From CAZXSK01 sp964642855 (GTDB lineage Bacteria; Planctomycetota; Phycisphaerae; SM23-33): a DNA stretch of 59,969 nt. Every line of letters starts with the position of its first letter. Position 1 is the first letter of the stretch. The stretch lies in assembly GCA_964642855.1 (NCBI GenBank), contig CAZXSK010000017.1:1-59969 (forward strand), written 5' to 3'. This document shows, one piece after another, positions 27,509-36,579 of this stretch. Made by a program: the position numbers and the translations under genes. The notes below the pieces were generated by a model that made no database searches, was not told the origin of the DNA, and was given only the letters and a program-made list of their open reading frames with translations.

Positions 27509-27537
27509 TTGACCGGCCCGGCCGGTGACTCTACAAT
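27509..27537 (+). promoter_or_regulatory. Sigma-70 promoter for the GT39-like gene
   Basis: TTGACC (27509-27514), a 17-bp spacer and TACAAT (27532-27537): five of six consensus matches in each hexamer with ideal spacing, 41 bp before the ATG at 27579. Confidence 0.65.
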
Positions 27538-27578
27538 GCCCAGCTCAGAATACCTATCGGCCAGCAACGAGGGCGCTC

Positions 27579-29342
27579 ATGAAGCCAGGGAAGGAAAAGC
27601 ACGCTCCGCCGGCGAAGTCCGATGAAGCGGTCATCACCAAACGCAGGCTGTTCTGGCTGATCGCCGCGGTGCTGTGCGCGTATTTCGTGGGCGCCAAGGC
27701 GTGGAATATCGATCGGCCTTTCGTGGGCCTGCACGCGTGGAACCAGGCCCACGGGGCATGGTTTGCCCGCGTCCACGCCACCTACGGCCTGGGCTACACG
27801 CGCGGGGTCGCTACCGAGGCGGTCGGCAATCCGCCCCCGGCGGATCCCCACCGGTACATGGACCACCCCCAGCTGAACATGCTGATCTCCGGTGGATGGA
27901 TGTGGCTGACCGGCCCGCACGAATGGTCGCTGCGATTGTTCGCGATCATTGTTGGAATTCCCGCGATCCTGCTGTTCTACGGCCTCGTGAACCGGCTGGC
28001 GGATCTGCGCACGGCTGCGATCGCCACGGCGCTGGTGGTGATGTTTCCCATCTCGGCCTACTTTGGCATTGGCGGGACGATCTTCCTGACGGGCGTGGGA
28101 GCCTTCTGGCTGTACTTCGTGCTCATCGGCGAATTCCGCGAAGAGGGCAAGCCCGCGCGGTGGTATCACTGGGCCGGCTTCATGGCCATCCTGTTTGTCA
28201 TGCCACAACTGAACTGGTCCTGCTTCTTCTACGTCGCTGCGATCGGGTTCCACTACATCGGGCGGTGCATCCGCCGCAGGCACTGGCCGAGCATCCGCCT
28301 GCTGGCTGCGATGGCAATTCCTTCGATCGCGGGCATGGCGATGGTATTCGTGGTCATGCTGGCGGGCATGCAGTGGGACGCCAGCCGGATCTGGGAGCTT
28401 TACCGCTGGCGGGCGGGAAAAGCCGAATTGTCCGGCCAGAAGGGCCTGGAAGGCTGGGGATTCTGGAAGGTCTGGCTGGATACACTGTGGAACTACGCAG
28501 TGCTGAACTTCACGTACGCAGCGTTGCTGGTAGCCATTCTCGGAGCAGCCGCCCACGTGACCTGGACGCTGGTGCAACGTTTTGGCCGGGGAGTGAAAGA
28601 GGCGATCGGTCGCAGCCCGCACCTGACGATCTTCCTGATCCCGGCGCTCCTGCAGCTACTGCTGCTGCGCGGCACGCTGTTCAGGCACCAGTACTGGGAG
28701 ACTCCGCTGATTCCGGTGGTCGCCCTGGCCGCTGCGGTGGGGCTGGTGCTTCTCTGGAACCTGCTGAGGAAGGTAGACCCGATCCTGGCGTTGGTGGTGA
28801 TTCTGGGCGTGGTGGGCGCGATCGGCGTGTTCAGCGTGAAGGGGACCATGTTCTACTACTCCATCCGCTGGCACCCCGTCGAGAAGATCGCCATGTGGAA
28901 GACGGTCAACGAGGTCGTCCCGCCGGACAAGAAGCTGCTGACGTTCAACGCCGTGGCCGACAGCCTGATGCACATCCAGAGCGAAGCCAAGGGCAAGGGC
29001 TATCGGGCAGAGGCTGCCTGGTACATCGACCGCCAGATCGAGGACGCCCAGACGCCCGAGGAAATCCAGCAGAAAGCAGCCACGGGCGAGTACACCCACT
29101 ACCTGCTCCCGCTGGCGCTGGGAGGCGACCGCCGTGTTGCGGAGTATCTCTACAGCCTCGCCCAGTTCCTTGCAGCGAGGTACCGCATCGTCTACCAGAC
29201 GGAGGGCAAGCGGTCGAAGGAGTTCAGGTCGGGCGACTACAATCGCTACTACAAGCAGAGAATTCAGGAGTTCGGCATGAGGCCCTACGTGCTGTTCGAC
29301 CTCCGGTCACCCGCCAGGCCGGCCGACGCCAACAGCCCGTAG
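27579..29342 (+). CDS. GT39/ArnT-like membrane glycosyltransferase
   Basis: The 587-residue protein has about 11 to 12 hydrophobic segments. A loop after the first helix (DRPFVGLHAWNQAHGAWFAR) resembles the catalytic first periplasmic loop of dolichyl/undecaprenyl-phosphate-sugar-dependent transferases of the PMT/ArnT superfamily. A soluble C-terminal region of about 150 residues follows. It would transfer a sugar from a polyprenyl-phosphate carrier to a lipid, glycan or protein on the periplasmic side. The start at 27579 follows GAGGGCGCTC; the 18-residue upstream extension overlaps the promoter and is rejected. The divergent DPM1-like gene could make its donor. Confidence 0.75.
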   Translation: MKPGKEKHAPPAKSDEAVITKRRLFWLIAAVLCAYFVGAKAWNIDRPFVGLHAWNQAHGAWFARVHATYGLGYTRGVATEAVGNPPPADPHRYMDHPQLNMLISGGWMWLTGPHEWSLRLFAIIVGIPAILLFYGLVNRLADLRTAAIATALVVMFPISAYFGIGGTIFLTGVGAFWLYFVLIGEFREEGKPARWYHWAGFMAILFVMPQLNWSCFFYVAAIGFHYIGRCIRRRHWPSIRLLAAMAIPSIAGMAMVFVVMLAGMQWDASRIWELYRWRAGKAELSGQKGLEGWGFWKVWLDTLWNYAVLNFTYAALLVAILGAAAHVTWTLVQRFGRGVKEAIGRSPHLTIFLIPALLQLLLLRGTLFRHQYWETPLIPVVALAAAVGLVLLWNLLRKVDPILALVVILGVVGAIGVFSVKGTMFYYSIRWHPVEKIAMWKTVNEVVPPDKKLLTFNAVADSLMHIQSEAKGKGYRAEAAWYIDRQIEDAQTPEEIQQKAATGEYTHYLLPLALGGDRRVAEYLYSLAQFLAARYRIVYQTEGKRSKEFRSGDYNRYYKQRIQEFGMRPYVLFDLRSPARPADANSP

Positions 29343-29403
29343 CGCCGATTGAGCGTCCCTGCGCGCCGGGCCGATCGTGGAGCATCGTCGCGGTCGGTCG
29401 TCG

Positions 29404-30429
29404 TCAGTCGTCCGCGCGCTGGTCCTTGTCCTTGCGGTTCGGCCAGACTTCGGTCCATCCCCGGCGCTTGGGCGGGTAGAAGTCTTCCTTCTCGAACTCC
29501 GGGTCGGTTTCGATGTCAGAGAAAACGACCTCCGTCCGCTTGATGATCTTGGTAATGCGCTTGCCCTCGTGCGTCCGAAGCCGCACCGGCAGGTGCGAAT
29601 TCGCGTCAATCCACATGTCCAGCTTCAGGAAGTTCATCCCCTCGCGGTACACCGGCCGGGTGACGAACTTCAAATACACCTCGTTGGCGTCCTCCGACTC
29701 GCCCATGGACACGTCGAACAGCCTGACGACGTCCGAAGCCTTCTGCCCGAAGGGCAGGGGGAATGGGCCCCGCCCGAGGCGCATGGTCTCGACTTTCCCC
29801 CTCTTGCTCGCGACCCGGTAGCGGGTGACCTGTCGAACCTTGTGCTTGGCGATGCTGAAGACCTCGCCGTTGAAAGCGTACTCGATCTTTTCAGCGATCT
29901 TGGCTCCGCGACCTCGCCGCAACGTGCGGAAATGAATCCCGAATTTCGGCGGCTGCTTGTCGGTAGCCTTGACGTACTTGACCACCCCGGAACGGACTTC
30001 CTTCGAACCTTCGAGGCGGTCGGTCACCGTGTACTCGATGTCTGCCTGGAGGGAGTCGAAGCCCCGGTCGGCCTTCTCGAGCTTCAAAAGAACCTTTGCG
30101 ACGTTGGGGTCCAGCCCCTTCAGCACGCGAATCACCGGCAGGCGGAACGGCTGGAGGACCTCAGCCACCGCCGGGTCCAGCGTGCGAAGATACGCGGACT
30201 TCGCCTGGTTCGGATCCGGAGGCGTGTTCGCATCGACATCATTCGCGTCGTCGGCCTCGGCTCCGCGGGCTGCGTTGGCGTCGGTTGAAACTGCGCGGCA
30301 GGCATTGCCGTCGGCTTTGGGGGGCGAGTCGTTTTCGTCTGCCTGACTGCCGGCCAGGGCAACGGTGGCCAGTGTTGACAGTCCCAGAACGATGAGTATC
30401 GATCGCGTGATTTTCATGGCAGCTTTCAT
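29404..30429 (-). CDS. LolA-like secreted protein, last gene of a Lol-like operon
   Basis: The 341-residue protein has a signal peptide (MKITRSILIVLGLSTLATVA..., cleavage after LA). A D/N/A-rich, probably disordered segment follows (about 30-85), then a beta-sheet domain. Its pattern is that of LolA/LolB-type half-barrels: GFDSLQADIEYTV, SGVVKYVKATDKQPPKFGIH, LKLDMWIDANSHLPVRLR, KRTEVVFSDIETDPEF. LolA carries lipoproteins across the periplasm. The start could be 30429 (one base after the previous stop codon, TAGGATG) or the ATG at 30417 that begins the signal peptide. It is the fourth gene of an operon whose first two genes encode an FtsX-type permease and a LolD-like ATPase. Fold assignment is by pattern only. 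Confidence 0.7.
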   Translation of the reverse strand: MKAAMKITRSILIVLGLSTLATVALAGSQADENDSPPKADGNACRAVSTDANAARGAEADDANDVDANTPPDPNQAKSAYLRTLDPAVAEVLQPFRLPVIRVLKGLDPNVAKVLLKLEKADRGFDSLQADIEYTVTDRLEGSKEVRSGVVKYVKATDKQPPKFGIHFRTLRRGRGAKIAEKIEYAFNGEVFSIAKHKVRQVTRYRVASKRGKVETMRLGRGPFPLPFGQKASDVVRLFDVSMGESEDANEVYLKFVTRPVYREGMNFLKLDMWIDANSHLPVRLRTHEGKRITKIIKRTEVVFSDIETDPEFEKEDFYPPKRRGWTEVWPNRKDKDQRADD

Positions 30430-30430
30430 C

Positions 30431-31213
30431 CTACCGCTTTGACACGCCGGAAGCGAAGACGTTCGCCAGCTTCCGCGAAATCCAGCGTGCCGCCTTGGGA
30501 GACACCCGCACCAAGGCCATTACCACCGCCAGGGCGAGCAACACCAGAACGGCTACCAGTCCCGCGTCTTCCCGCCAGGAAGACAGCGCGAAGGTGCAGG
30601 CGGCGATCACCGCATACCGCACGAAACGCCCGACGAAATTCGCTGCTGCGAACGGCAGACGCGGGTACCGATACGTCGTAGCCAGGATCCGCACCACGTC
30701 CACCGGGATCGGCAGGAAGTTGAACACAGCCACCAGGAAGAACGGGCTCCGCGAGAACCACTCGGCCGACGCATGGTAAAGCCTGGTATCCCGCACCTTC
30801 GCGACGCGCCGGCTGCGGAGCATCCATGTCAGCAGGTGGTAGTCGTGGAGATTGGCGATCGTCGAGGCGACTCCACCCACCGCCGCAACCAGCAACGTGG
30901 TGACCGGAAGACTGTCCGACACCCCGGCCTGGCGCGTCGCCACCGCTGCGACCACGGCGCCGGTCGGCAGGGGCAGGAACGTGCAGCACAATGAAATGTA
31001 GATCCCGAAGGCCAGCAGCTTCGCGGCCGGCGACATCCTGTCCATCGCCTCGGCCACGCCCGAGGACCCCACGACCGCGGCGGGATCGACCATCAACAGG
31101 AGCACGAGCATCGCAGCGGCAAGGTACCCCACGTAGAAGAGAATCCACCGCAGGACGGACACCCGGTCGCCCCCGCGTGAGACAGTCTCCGAAGACGTCG
31201 GACAGTCGGTCAT
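30431..31213 (-). CDS. VTT/DedA-like multi-pass membrane protein
   Basis: The 260-residue protein has five to six hydrophobic segments and the VTT (SNARE-associated/YqaA-like) layout: LPLPTGAVVAAVATRQAGV with a re-entrant glycine/proline-rich stretch, and FNFLPIPVDVVRILATTYRYP before GRFVRYAVIAA. VTT-domain proteins are implicated in lipid scrambling or undecaprenyl-phosphate recycling. Its ATG overlaps the stop of the ABC ATPase gene (ATGA). It is followed one base after its stop by the LolA-like gene. A longer ORF back to 31759 is antisense-type filler within the ATPase gene and is rejected. Confidence 0.8.
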   Translation of the reverse strand: MTDCPTSSETVSRGGDRVSVLRWILFYVGYLAAAMLVLLLMVDPAAVVGSSGVAEAMDRMSPAAKLLAFGIYISLCCTFLPLPTGAVVAAVATRQAGVSDSLPVTTLLVAAVGGVASTIANLHDYHLLTWMLRSRRVAKVRDTRLYHASAEWFSRSPFFLVAVFNFLPIPVDVVRILATTYRYPRLPFAAANFVGRFVRYAVIAACTFALSSWREDAGLVAVLVLLALAVVMALVRVSPKAARWISRKLANVFASGVSKR

Positions 31214-31905
31214 GCCTCTGCTCCGGCGGTTTGACAGATGACCCCGTCCCGCATGTGAAGCACCCGGTCGGCGACTTCGGCTGCCTCGCGCGAGTGGGTG
31301 ATCATGACGATAGTCTGTCCCGTCTGGCGGTTGATCCCACGCAGCAGGCCCAGCAGCGATTCGGCATTGGTCGAGTCGAGGTTCCCCGTCGGCTCGTCGG
31401 CCAGGAGAATCGCAGGCGAGTGCGCCAGTGCCCGCACGGCAGCTACGCGCTGCTGCTCGCCGATGGACATTTCGGCTGGCTTGCGGTCCGCGACGTGGGC
31501 AACGCCCATCTGCTGCATCAGTCGATCGGCCAGTCCGGTATCGTTGCAGCTTCTGACCTTCAGCGAGATGCGCACGTTGTCCGTCGCCGAAAGCGACGCA
31601 ATGAGGTTGAACCGCTGGAAGATGAAGCCGATTTCGGTGCGTCGCAGCCGTGCCCGGTGGTGTTCGCTCTGCGGCGCGGGCGAGCCGGAAAGCAGCAGCT
31701 CCCCTCCGTCGGGAGGTGTGATCAGCCCGAGCACGTGCAGCAGGGTGCTCTTGCCACATCCGCTGGGGCCCATGACGGCCAGGAACTCGCCACGCCGGAC
31801 GGAAACGTCCAGCCCGCGAAGCACGTCGACTCGGGCTCGCCCCTTGCCGAAGGATTTCGCAAGCGATCGGGCCTGCAGGATGTGCTCATCGGGCGTCGTG
31901 GTCAT
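31210..31905 (-). CDS. ABC transporter ATP-binding protein (LolD/MacB-type)
   Basis: The 231-residue ATPase has Walker A GPSGCGKST, a Q-loop (GFIFQRFNLIASLSATDNV), a slightly unusual signature (MSIGEQQR in place of LSGGQQQR), Walker B AILLADEPTGNLD and the H-loop MITHSREAA. The NLIxxLSxxDNV stretch and TGNLD place it in the LolD/MacB/FtsE group that powers mechanotransmission-type permeases rather than substrate pores. It starts 14 bp after the permease stop codon and overlaps the next gene by four bases. Its ribosome-binding site is weak (GGGAACCCAG), so coupling to the upstream gene is likely. Confidence 0.93.
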   Translation of the reverse strand: MTTTPDEHILQARSLAKSFGKGRARVDVLRGLDVSVRRGEFLAVMGPSGCGKSTLLHVLGLITPPDGGELLLSGSPAPQSEHHRARLRRTEIGFIFQRFNLIASLSATDNVRISLKVRSCNDTGLADRLMQQMGVAHVADRKPAEMSIGEQQRVAAVRALAHSPAILLADEPTGNLDSTNAESLLGLLRGINRQTGQTIVMITHSREAAEVADRVLHMRDGVICQTAGAEA

Positions 31906-31919
31906 CTGGGTTCCCGGTT

Positions 31920-33134
31920 TCACTCCAGCGTCAGGGCCTTGAGCATGTCCACGCGGGCAGCTTGCCAGGCGGGCACAATGGCAGACAGCGCAGCGCCAAC
32001 CAGGGCAGCGGCAGCTCCGGAAAGCACCAGCCCCGGCGTGATGGTGGTCGTCAGCAACGGCCTGGCTTGCGAAATACCCCACGCAGCCAGGAAGCTCATG
32101 GAAATGCCAATGATCGTCCCGCCCGCGCTGAGCAGCATCGCCTCGCCGAGGACCTGGCCCATGAGGAACACGCCCGTGGCGCCCTGCGAGCGGAGAATCG
32201 CGATCTCGCGTCGGTGCTGGAGCACCATCGTGTGCAACGTGACCATGATGAACAGAAATGCGATCACCAACGCCACCACGTTCACCGCGTCGACGTAAGT
32301 GTAGATCATGCTGAACTGGTCGACGAGCATCGCCCGATAGTCCTCGACCGGAACGACCATCTCGCCGGTGGTCTTCTCGATATCCGCCGCTGCGTCGTGC
32401 GCATCGACCCCGTCGCGGAGGTCAATGAGCATCAGCGTATCATAGTCCACCCCGGACAGCCCCCACAGGTACTGCGCGGTCCGGCGGGGCACGTACACCC
32501 GCGTGATTCCCCCAGCAGGGACGATGCCCACGATGGTCCAGGTATGGCCGGCCGCCTCGACCTGCCGGTCGATATCGAAGCCCCCAGCCGCTGCCAGTCG
32601 AGAGTCGATCACCATCTCCAACCCGCTTCGCCCGGGCTTGGCGAGGTCGCGCTGGTTGGGGTCGAACACGGCGTCGGGGTCGTCGGGCTGGCGGATCTGT
32701 TTGACGATCCAGGCCGCGAAAGCGCCGTTGGGGTCGGCAAGCCGGCCTGCGACGAGATCCCTGCCACCGGTGACCACGGGGAAATCTTCCGAATCGATCC
32801 CCGCGACGCGATGGTCCTGCCCGGCAAGCCGTACCGACCCGAACGAAACGGGCACCACCCGCTCCACGAACTGGGGGTGATTCTCGGTGATGTCCTCCCG
32901 AAGGCGTTGCGGCAGACGGGCGCCGAGCAAGGCGGATATGTCGCTGCCGGTGGCCCGGGGGAAGACCATCAGGTCGGCCTGGACAGCTTCCCACCGGTTG
33001 GCGATTTCGCCCAGCGAGCCGCGACTCAGGCCGGTCAACGTCACCAGCATGCAGATGCCGATCCCCACGCCCAGCGCGCTGAGCAGGCTTCGCAGCTTGT
33101 GGTGCAGGATGTTCGCCAACGGCAGGCAGGCCAT
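31920..33134 (-). CDS. FtsX/MacB-type ABC transporter permease
   Basis: The 404-residue protein has one N-terminal membrane helix (NILHHKLRSLLSALGVGIGIC), a large periplasmic domain (about 45-270) and three C-terminal helices (about 280-400) containing QHRREIAILRSQGATG, the cytoplasmic coupling motif of the FtsX family. This is the LolC/E and MacB topology. These permeases pull lipoproteins or other substrates out of the inner membrane, or move periplasmic partners, rather than pump small molecules. It is the first gene of a four-gene operon (permease, ATPase, VTT-like, LolA-like). Only one permease is present, so it would act as a homodimer. Confidence 0.92.
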   Translation of the reverse strand: MACLPLANILHHKLRSLLSALGVGIGICMLVTLTGLSRGSLGEIANRWEAVQADLMVFPRATGSDISALLGARLPQRLREDITENHPQFVERVVPVSFGSVRLAGQDHRVAGIDSEDFPVVTGGRDLVAGRLADPNGAFAAWIVKQIRQPDDPDAVFDPNQRDLAKPGRSGLEMVIDSRLAAAGGFDIDRQVEAAGHTWTIVGIVPAGGITRVYVPRRTAQYLWGLSGVDYDTLMLIDLRDGVDAHDAAADIEKTTGEMVVPVEDYRAMLVDQFSMIYTYVDAVNVVALVIAFLFIMVTLHTMVLQHRREIAILRSQGATGVFLMGQVLGEAMLLSAGGTIIGISMSFLAAWGISQARPLLTTTITPGLVLSGAAAALVGAALSAIVPAWQAARVDMLKALTLE

Positions 33135-33211
33135 CGCAGACTCCGTTCCTTGGGGGATGACTCTATCGCAGCGCCGACCTGACGGTCAACATCCCTCTGC
33201 AATCCATGCGC

Positions 33212-33802
33212 TTACAGCCCGACCAGGGCGAGGACCTCTCGCAGGCTGCGTATCGTATGGTGGGCCATCGCTGCACATTTCGGGATCGGCTGGGGCGGGG
33301 GAACCAGCAGCACACTGACCGCCCCGGCGGCGTTGGCTGCCTGGATGTCGTACTGGAAGTCGCCCACGCAGAGCGTGCGTGCAGGCTGAACGCCCAGCTG
33401 ACTGCAGGCCCGAAGCACGCCGTCGGGCTCGGGCTTGATCGGGCCGTCCTCGCGCGACCACGCGAGCTCGAACCGCAGGCAATCGAAGCGGTCGAGGATC
33501 AACCGCATCACCTCTCCGGCGTTCCGCGTCAGCAGGGCCGAGGGAACGTTCGCTTCACGCAGGGCCTGAAGCACCTCCGGCGCCCCGTCGCGCAGGACCG
33601 CCCGATGGGCGGAGCGCAGTTCGTGCGCCAGCAGCGACCCGTGGGCGCGCCGGCGATCCTCCGGGGCCATCGACTCGATCGTCTCGAGAATACCCCGTCC
33701 CGGCGCGATGCCCAGGTCCCTGCGGATGAAATCGAAGTCCAGGTCGGACTCGATCAGCGTCCCGTCCATGTCAAAAATGACCGCGTCGAAGTTCCGGACC
33801 AT
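33212..33802 (-). CDS. HAD-superfamily phosphatase (phosphoglycolate phosphatase-like)
   Basis: The 196-residue protein has motif I DMDGTL (nucleophile Asp11, acid Asp13), motif II LLTRNAG, a Lys in GPIKPEPDG and motif IV GDFQYDIQAA, the arrangement of subfamily I HAD phosphatases. An alpha-helical cap lies between motifs I and II. Substrate could be phosphoglycolate or another small phosphate ester. The start at 33802 follows GGAGAGG; the ORF extension to 33982 overlaps the divergent gene and is rejected. Confidence 0.88.
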   Translation of the reverse strand: MVRNFDAVIFDMDGTLIESDLDFDFIRRDLGIAPGRGILETIESMAPEDRRRAHGSLLAHELRSAHRAVLRDGAPEVLQALREANVPSALLTRNAGEVMRLILDRFDCLRFELAWSREDGPIKPEPDGVLRACSQLGVQPARTLCVGDFQYDIQAANAAGAVSVLLVPPPQPIPKCAAMAHHTIRSLREVLALVGL

Positions 33803-33866
33803 CCATGCCTCTCCGGTGTTCAATCCACAAACCCGGCAGTCACGCTGTTTCGCTGCCGGCCGGCCA

Positions 33867-33875
33867 TGATACAAT
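33867..33875 (+). promoter_or_regulatory. Candidate extended -10 element (TGATACAAT)
   Basis: TG, one base, then TACAAT ends 10 bp before the ATG at 33886. If functional, transcription would start at or next to the start codon, giving a leaderless or nearly leaderless mRNA. The -35 region is poor. Confidence 0.4.
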
Positions 33876-33885
33876 CCGAGGCACC

Positions 33886-35973
33886 ATGATTTCCAAGCCC
33901 CAGATCCAACGGATTCTTCCCGTCGCGCTCGTGCTGATGGCCTTGGCGTGCGCCACCCCGGCGCGGGCGGCGGGTCATCCATGGTGGAAGCCGGCCTGGA
34001 GATTCCGCCGGGCGGTGACCGTGGAGAACCCCGAGTGGACGAAGATCGACGGGGCGGACCTGGCCTTGGTCACCATGCCCACCGGAGGGAAGATGAACAA
34101 GGACGGCCGGGACGTGCGCGTAGCGACCTCGGGGGGAAAGGAAGTTCCCTGCCGCGTTCTGATGACCGGCCCGGGCGACCGCGTCCGCCTGGCCTTCGAG
34201 ACGCGTCCGAAGGTCAAGCACTACTACGTGTATTTCGGCAATCCGGACGCCAACGCGCCCGAGGAACCCCTGGAGATCCGGCGGGGCGTGCTGATGGAGA
34301 CGTGGGCCTACCAGAAGGGCCCGGCCAACAATCTCAGACAGGCCCGCCGGACGATGGCCGATCACAAGGGCAAGCTGCTCGGGCGGGACTTGGTCGACCG
34401 GGTCTTCGTGGGTCACAACCCGTTCGGCCCCCAGGCGGCGGTGATGACGCGGTTTACGGGTTGGCTTCTTTGCCCGGCCGACGGGGAGTACACCTTCGCC
34501 TGCTCCAGTTCGAACGCATCCTTCGTGCTGATCGACGGCAAGGAGGTCATCGACAACGGCGGGTGGCATCGGGCCCAGCGTGACATTCGCAAGCAGGGGA
34601 AGATCACCCTCAAGCGAGGTCTGCACAAGGTGACCTTTCTGCACGTCTCCCCGTGGGGCTATCCCACGGCTGTGCTGGCGTGGAAGCCACCCGGACACAA
34701 GGATGTCAAGCTGATCCCGCCCGGGGCGTATGCGCCGTTCCAACGCGGCGAGGCAGGAGCGATGGCCCGGAGGGGCTCCGCGACGGGCATCGATTATCTG
34801 CCCGAGCACGCAGGCGAGGCCTTCGTCGCCAATCGGTATTACCAGCGATACGTTTTCCGGGCGAGTTCCAGCGGCTTGGAGGGCAGGAAGATCACGTATG
34901 CCTGGGACTTCGGCGACGGCCAGACCGCAACCGGAGAGCAAGTCGAGCACGTGTATCTCGTCCCCGGGATGTATCGGGTGACGTTGACGGTCAAGGGCCC
35001 GCGCCGGGAGCTGACGCGGTCCAACCGCATCTTCGTCACGCGGCCTTGGGAGCGGGTAACCTCCAACAAGCTCGACGGCCTGCGCGACTACGGCAAGATC
35101 GTCGCGACGTACCGGCTTGATCGGCTGCCTGCCAGGGCGTGCGGCGAGGCGATTCTGGTGTTCGATCGCCTGAAGGCGCCGGACCACGTGATCCAGGCCG
35201 GCAGGGCCATGCTCGGGCGGGACGAGAAAATCCCCGGCGCGCTGCTGCGAGCTGCGATGCCGATGGTCACCGACTCGCTGCTTGCGAAGGATAAGTCCTC
35301 CGCGGCTGCCTCGGCGCTGCTCAAGGCGGCGGAGCTTTCGTCGACGCCGGACGTCTCTGCCCGGCTGACGGTCGACGCGGGGCGGATTCTGCTGCGACGG
35401 ATGAACAAGACCGACGACGCCCTGACCACCTTCCAGGTGGTCCTCAAGAAGTACGCCTCCCTGACGACGGACCCGGCGATTCGGGAAGCGAGGATCGGAA
35501 TCGGCGACGTATGGCGGGCGGGCGGAGACTATGACAAAGCGGCGGCAGCATACGAGAAGGCGGGGGTGGACCTCGGCGATTCGGGCAAGAAGCCCGAAGT
35601 TCTGCGCGGGGACCTGGCGCGGCATGTCGAGGCGTACCTGAAGGACAGGAAGTATGCCGACGCAGCGACGTACCTGGAGAAGTGGCGGCTGGCCTTCCCG
35701 GCCGACCTGCTGGACGGCTACTGGTCGTGGATGGCCGCCCGGGTCTACCTCGCACAGGAGCAATACGTAAACGCCGTTCGCGAAGCGGAGGTGCTCGTCC
35801 GTGTGAATCCGAGGTCGAACTACGGGGCCAAGCTGCTGATGATCGCCCACCGTGGACAGTTGCTGCTGCGCAACGAGAAGGCTGCCCGCGAAACGTTGCG
35901 GCGGGTAGTGGAGGAGTACCCGGAGACTGAAGAAGCCGACCAGGCGAGCGCGAAGCTCAAGCGTGGGTGGTAG
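33886..35973 (+). CDS. Secreted DUF2341-PA14-PKD-TPR protein
   Basis: The 695-residue protein begins with a signal peptide (MISKPQIQRILPVALVLMAL..., cleavage after ARA). A DUF2341-like beta-sandwich (about 30-120, WWKPAWRFRRAVTVEN, YYVYFGNPDA) is followed by a PA14-like carbohydrate-binding domain (about 135-280, FTGWLLCPADGEYTFACSSS). A PKD domain comes next (about 305-385, AWDFGDGQTATGE), then tetratricopeptide-type helical pairs (about 400-695). The layout suggests an envelope protein that binds glycans or proteins at the cell surface; no catalytic residues are evident. It overlaps the convergent gene by 17 bp. Confidence 0.8.
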   Translation: MISKPQIQRILPVALVLMALACATPARAAGHPWWKPAWRFRRAVTVENPEWTKIDGADLALVTMPTGGKMNKDGRDVRVATSGGKEVPCRVLMTGPGDRVRLAFETRPKVKHYYVYFGNPDANAPEEPLEIRRGVLMETWAYQKGPANNLRQARRTMADHKGKLLGRDLVDRVFVGHNPFGPQAAVMTRFTGWLLCPADGEYTFACSSSNASFVLIDGKEVIDNGGWHRAQRDIRKQGKITLKRGLHKVTFLHVSPWGYPTAVLAWKPPGHKDVKLIPPGAYAPFQRGEAGAMARRGSATGIDYLPEHAGEAFVANRYYQRYVFRASSSGLEGRKITYAWDFGDGQTATGEQVEHVYLVPGMYRVTLTVKGPRRELTRSNRIFVTRPWERVTSNKLDGLRDYGKIVATYRLDRLPARACGEAILVFDRLKAPDHVIQAGRAMLGRDEKIPGALLRAAMPMVTDSLLAKDKSSAAASALLKAAELSSTPDVSARLTVDAGRILLRRMNKTDDALTTFQVVLKKYASLTTDPAIREARIGIGDVWRAGGDYDKAAAAYEKAGVDLGDSGKKPEVLRGDLARHVEAYLKDRKYADAATYLEKWRLAFPADLLDGYWSWMAARVYLAQEQYVNAVREAEVLVRVNPRSNYGAKLLMIAHRGQLLLRNEKAARETLRRVVEEYPETEEADQASAKLKRGW

Positions 35974-36547
35974 CGCCTTCGACCTTGGCTCTCCGGTGGA
36001 TCCGCCGGACCGCGCGGATCGCTCCGCAGGCAATCACGGCCCCGGCTGCGGCGCCGAGCAGGGCGGTCGGGCCTGCGACGAGCCACCAGCGGACGGGAAG
36101 CCTTCCGATCGCACGAGCGATCAATCCGATCGCAAGACCGCCCCCGCCCCCCAGAATTACCATCGTCAGCGTCCACGCGGTCTTCAGGCCGTCGCCGACG
36201 CTGCCCCTGGCCATACCCACCGCGACCGACGAGCCGGTGATGAGTAACACCACGCCCAGCGCCGCCAGCACACACAGCAGCAGGAACACCACGATCGCTA
36301 CAAACGCCAGCACCAGTACCACTGCGACGATCAGGATCGGGCCGATGTCTTCTTCCGGGTCGGTCTCGGGGAGTTGGGAGGCCTCGGAGGCAAGGCCCGA
36401 ACCCGTGTCGGCAGCGGCGGCGTTCGAGGCTGGTCGCGCCGGGCCGGCCTCGGCGTATGCCAATGACGGGGCGAGCAGGGCGCCCAGCATCAGCGTCGTC
36501 AGCAGGACGGGCAGCGTCGACGCATGCAGGGGTCTGGCGGCGTTCAT
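35957..36547 (-). CDS. Membrane protein of unknown function with signal peptide
   Basis: The 196-residue protein has a signal peptide (MNAARPLHASTLPVLLTTLM..., cleavage after AYA) and a short A/S/E/D-rich segment. It then has three hydrophobic stretches at about 65-105, 125-150 and 155-180, and a basic C-terminus (RRIHRRAK). No family recognised. The start at 36547 gives a clean signal peptide; the ORF reaching 36598 overlaps the end of recG. The ribosome-binding site is poor, so translational coupling with recG is possible. Confidence 0.6.
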   Translation of the reverse strand: MNAARPLHASTLPVLLTTLMLGALLAPSLAYAEAGPARPASNAAAADTGSGLASEASQLPETDPEEDIGPILIVAVVLVLAFVAIVVFLLLCVLAALGVVLLITGSSVAVGMARGSVGDGLKTAWTLTMVILGGGGGLAIGLIARAIGRLPVRWWLVAGPTALLGAAAGAVIACGAIRAVRRIHRRAKVEGATTHA

Positions 36548-36579
36548 GATCGATCTTACGTTCCTTCCGGGCGGCGGGT

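Noticed and set aside
33820..36033. Minus-strand 737-residue ORF
   Set aside because: Antisense of the PA14-PKD protein, whose domains are clear on the plus strand.
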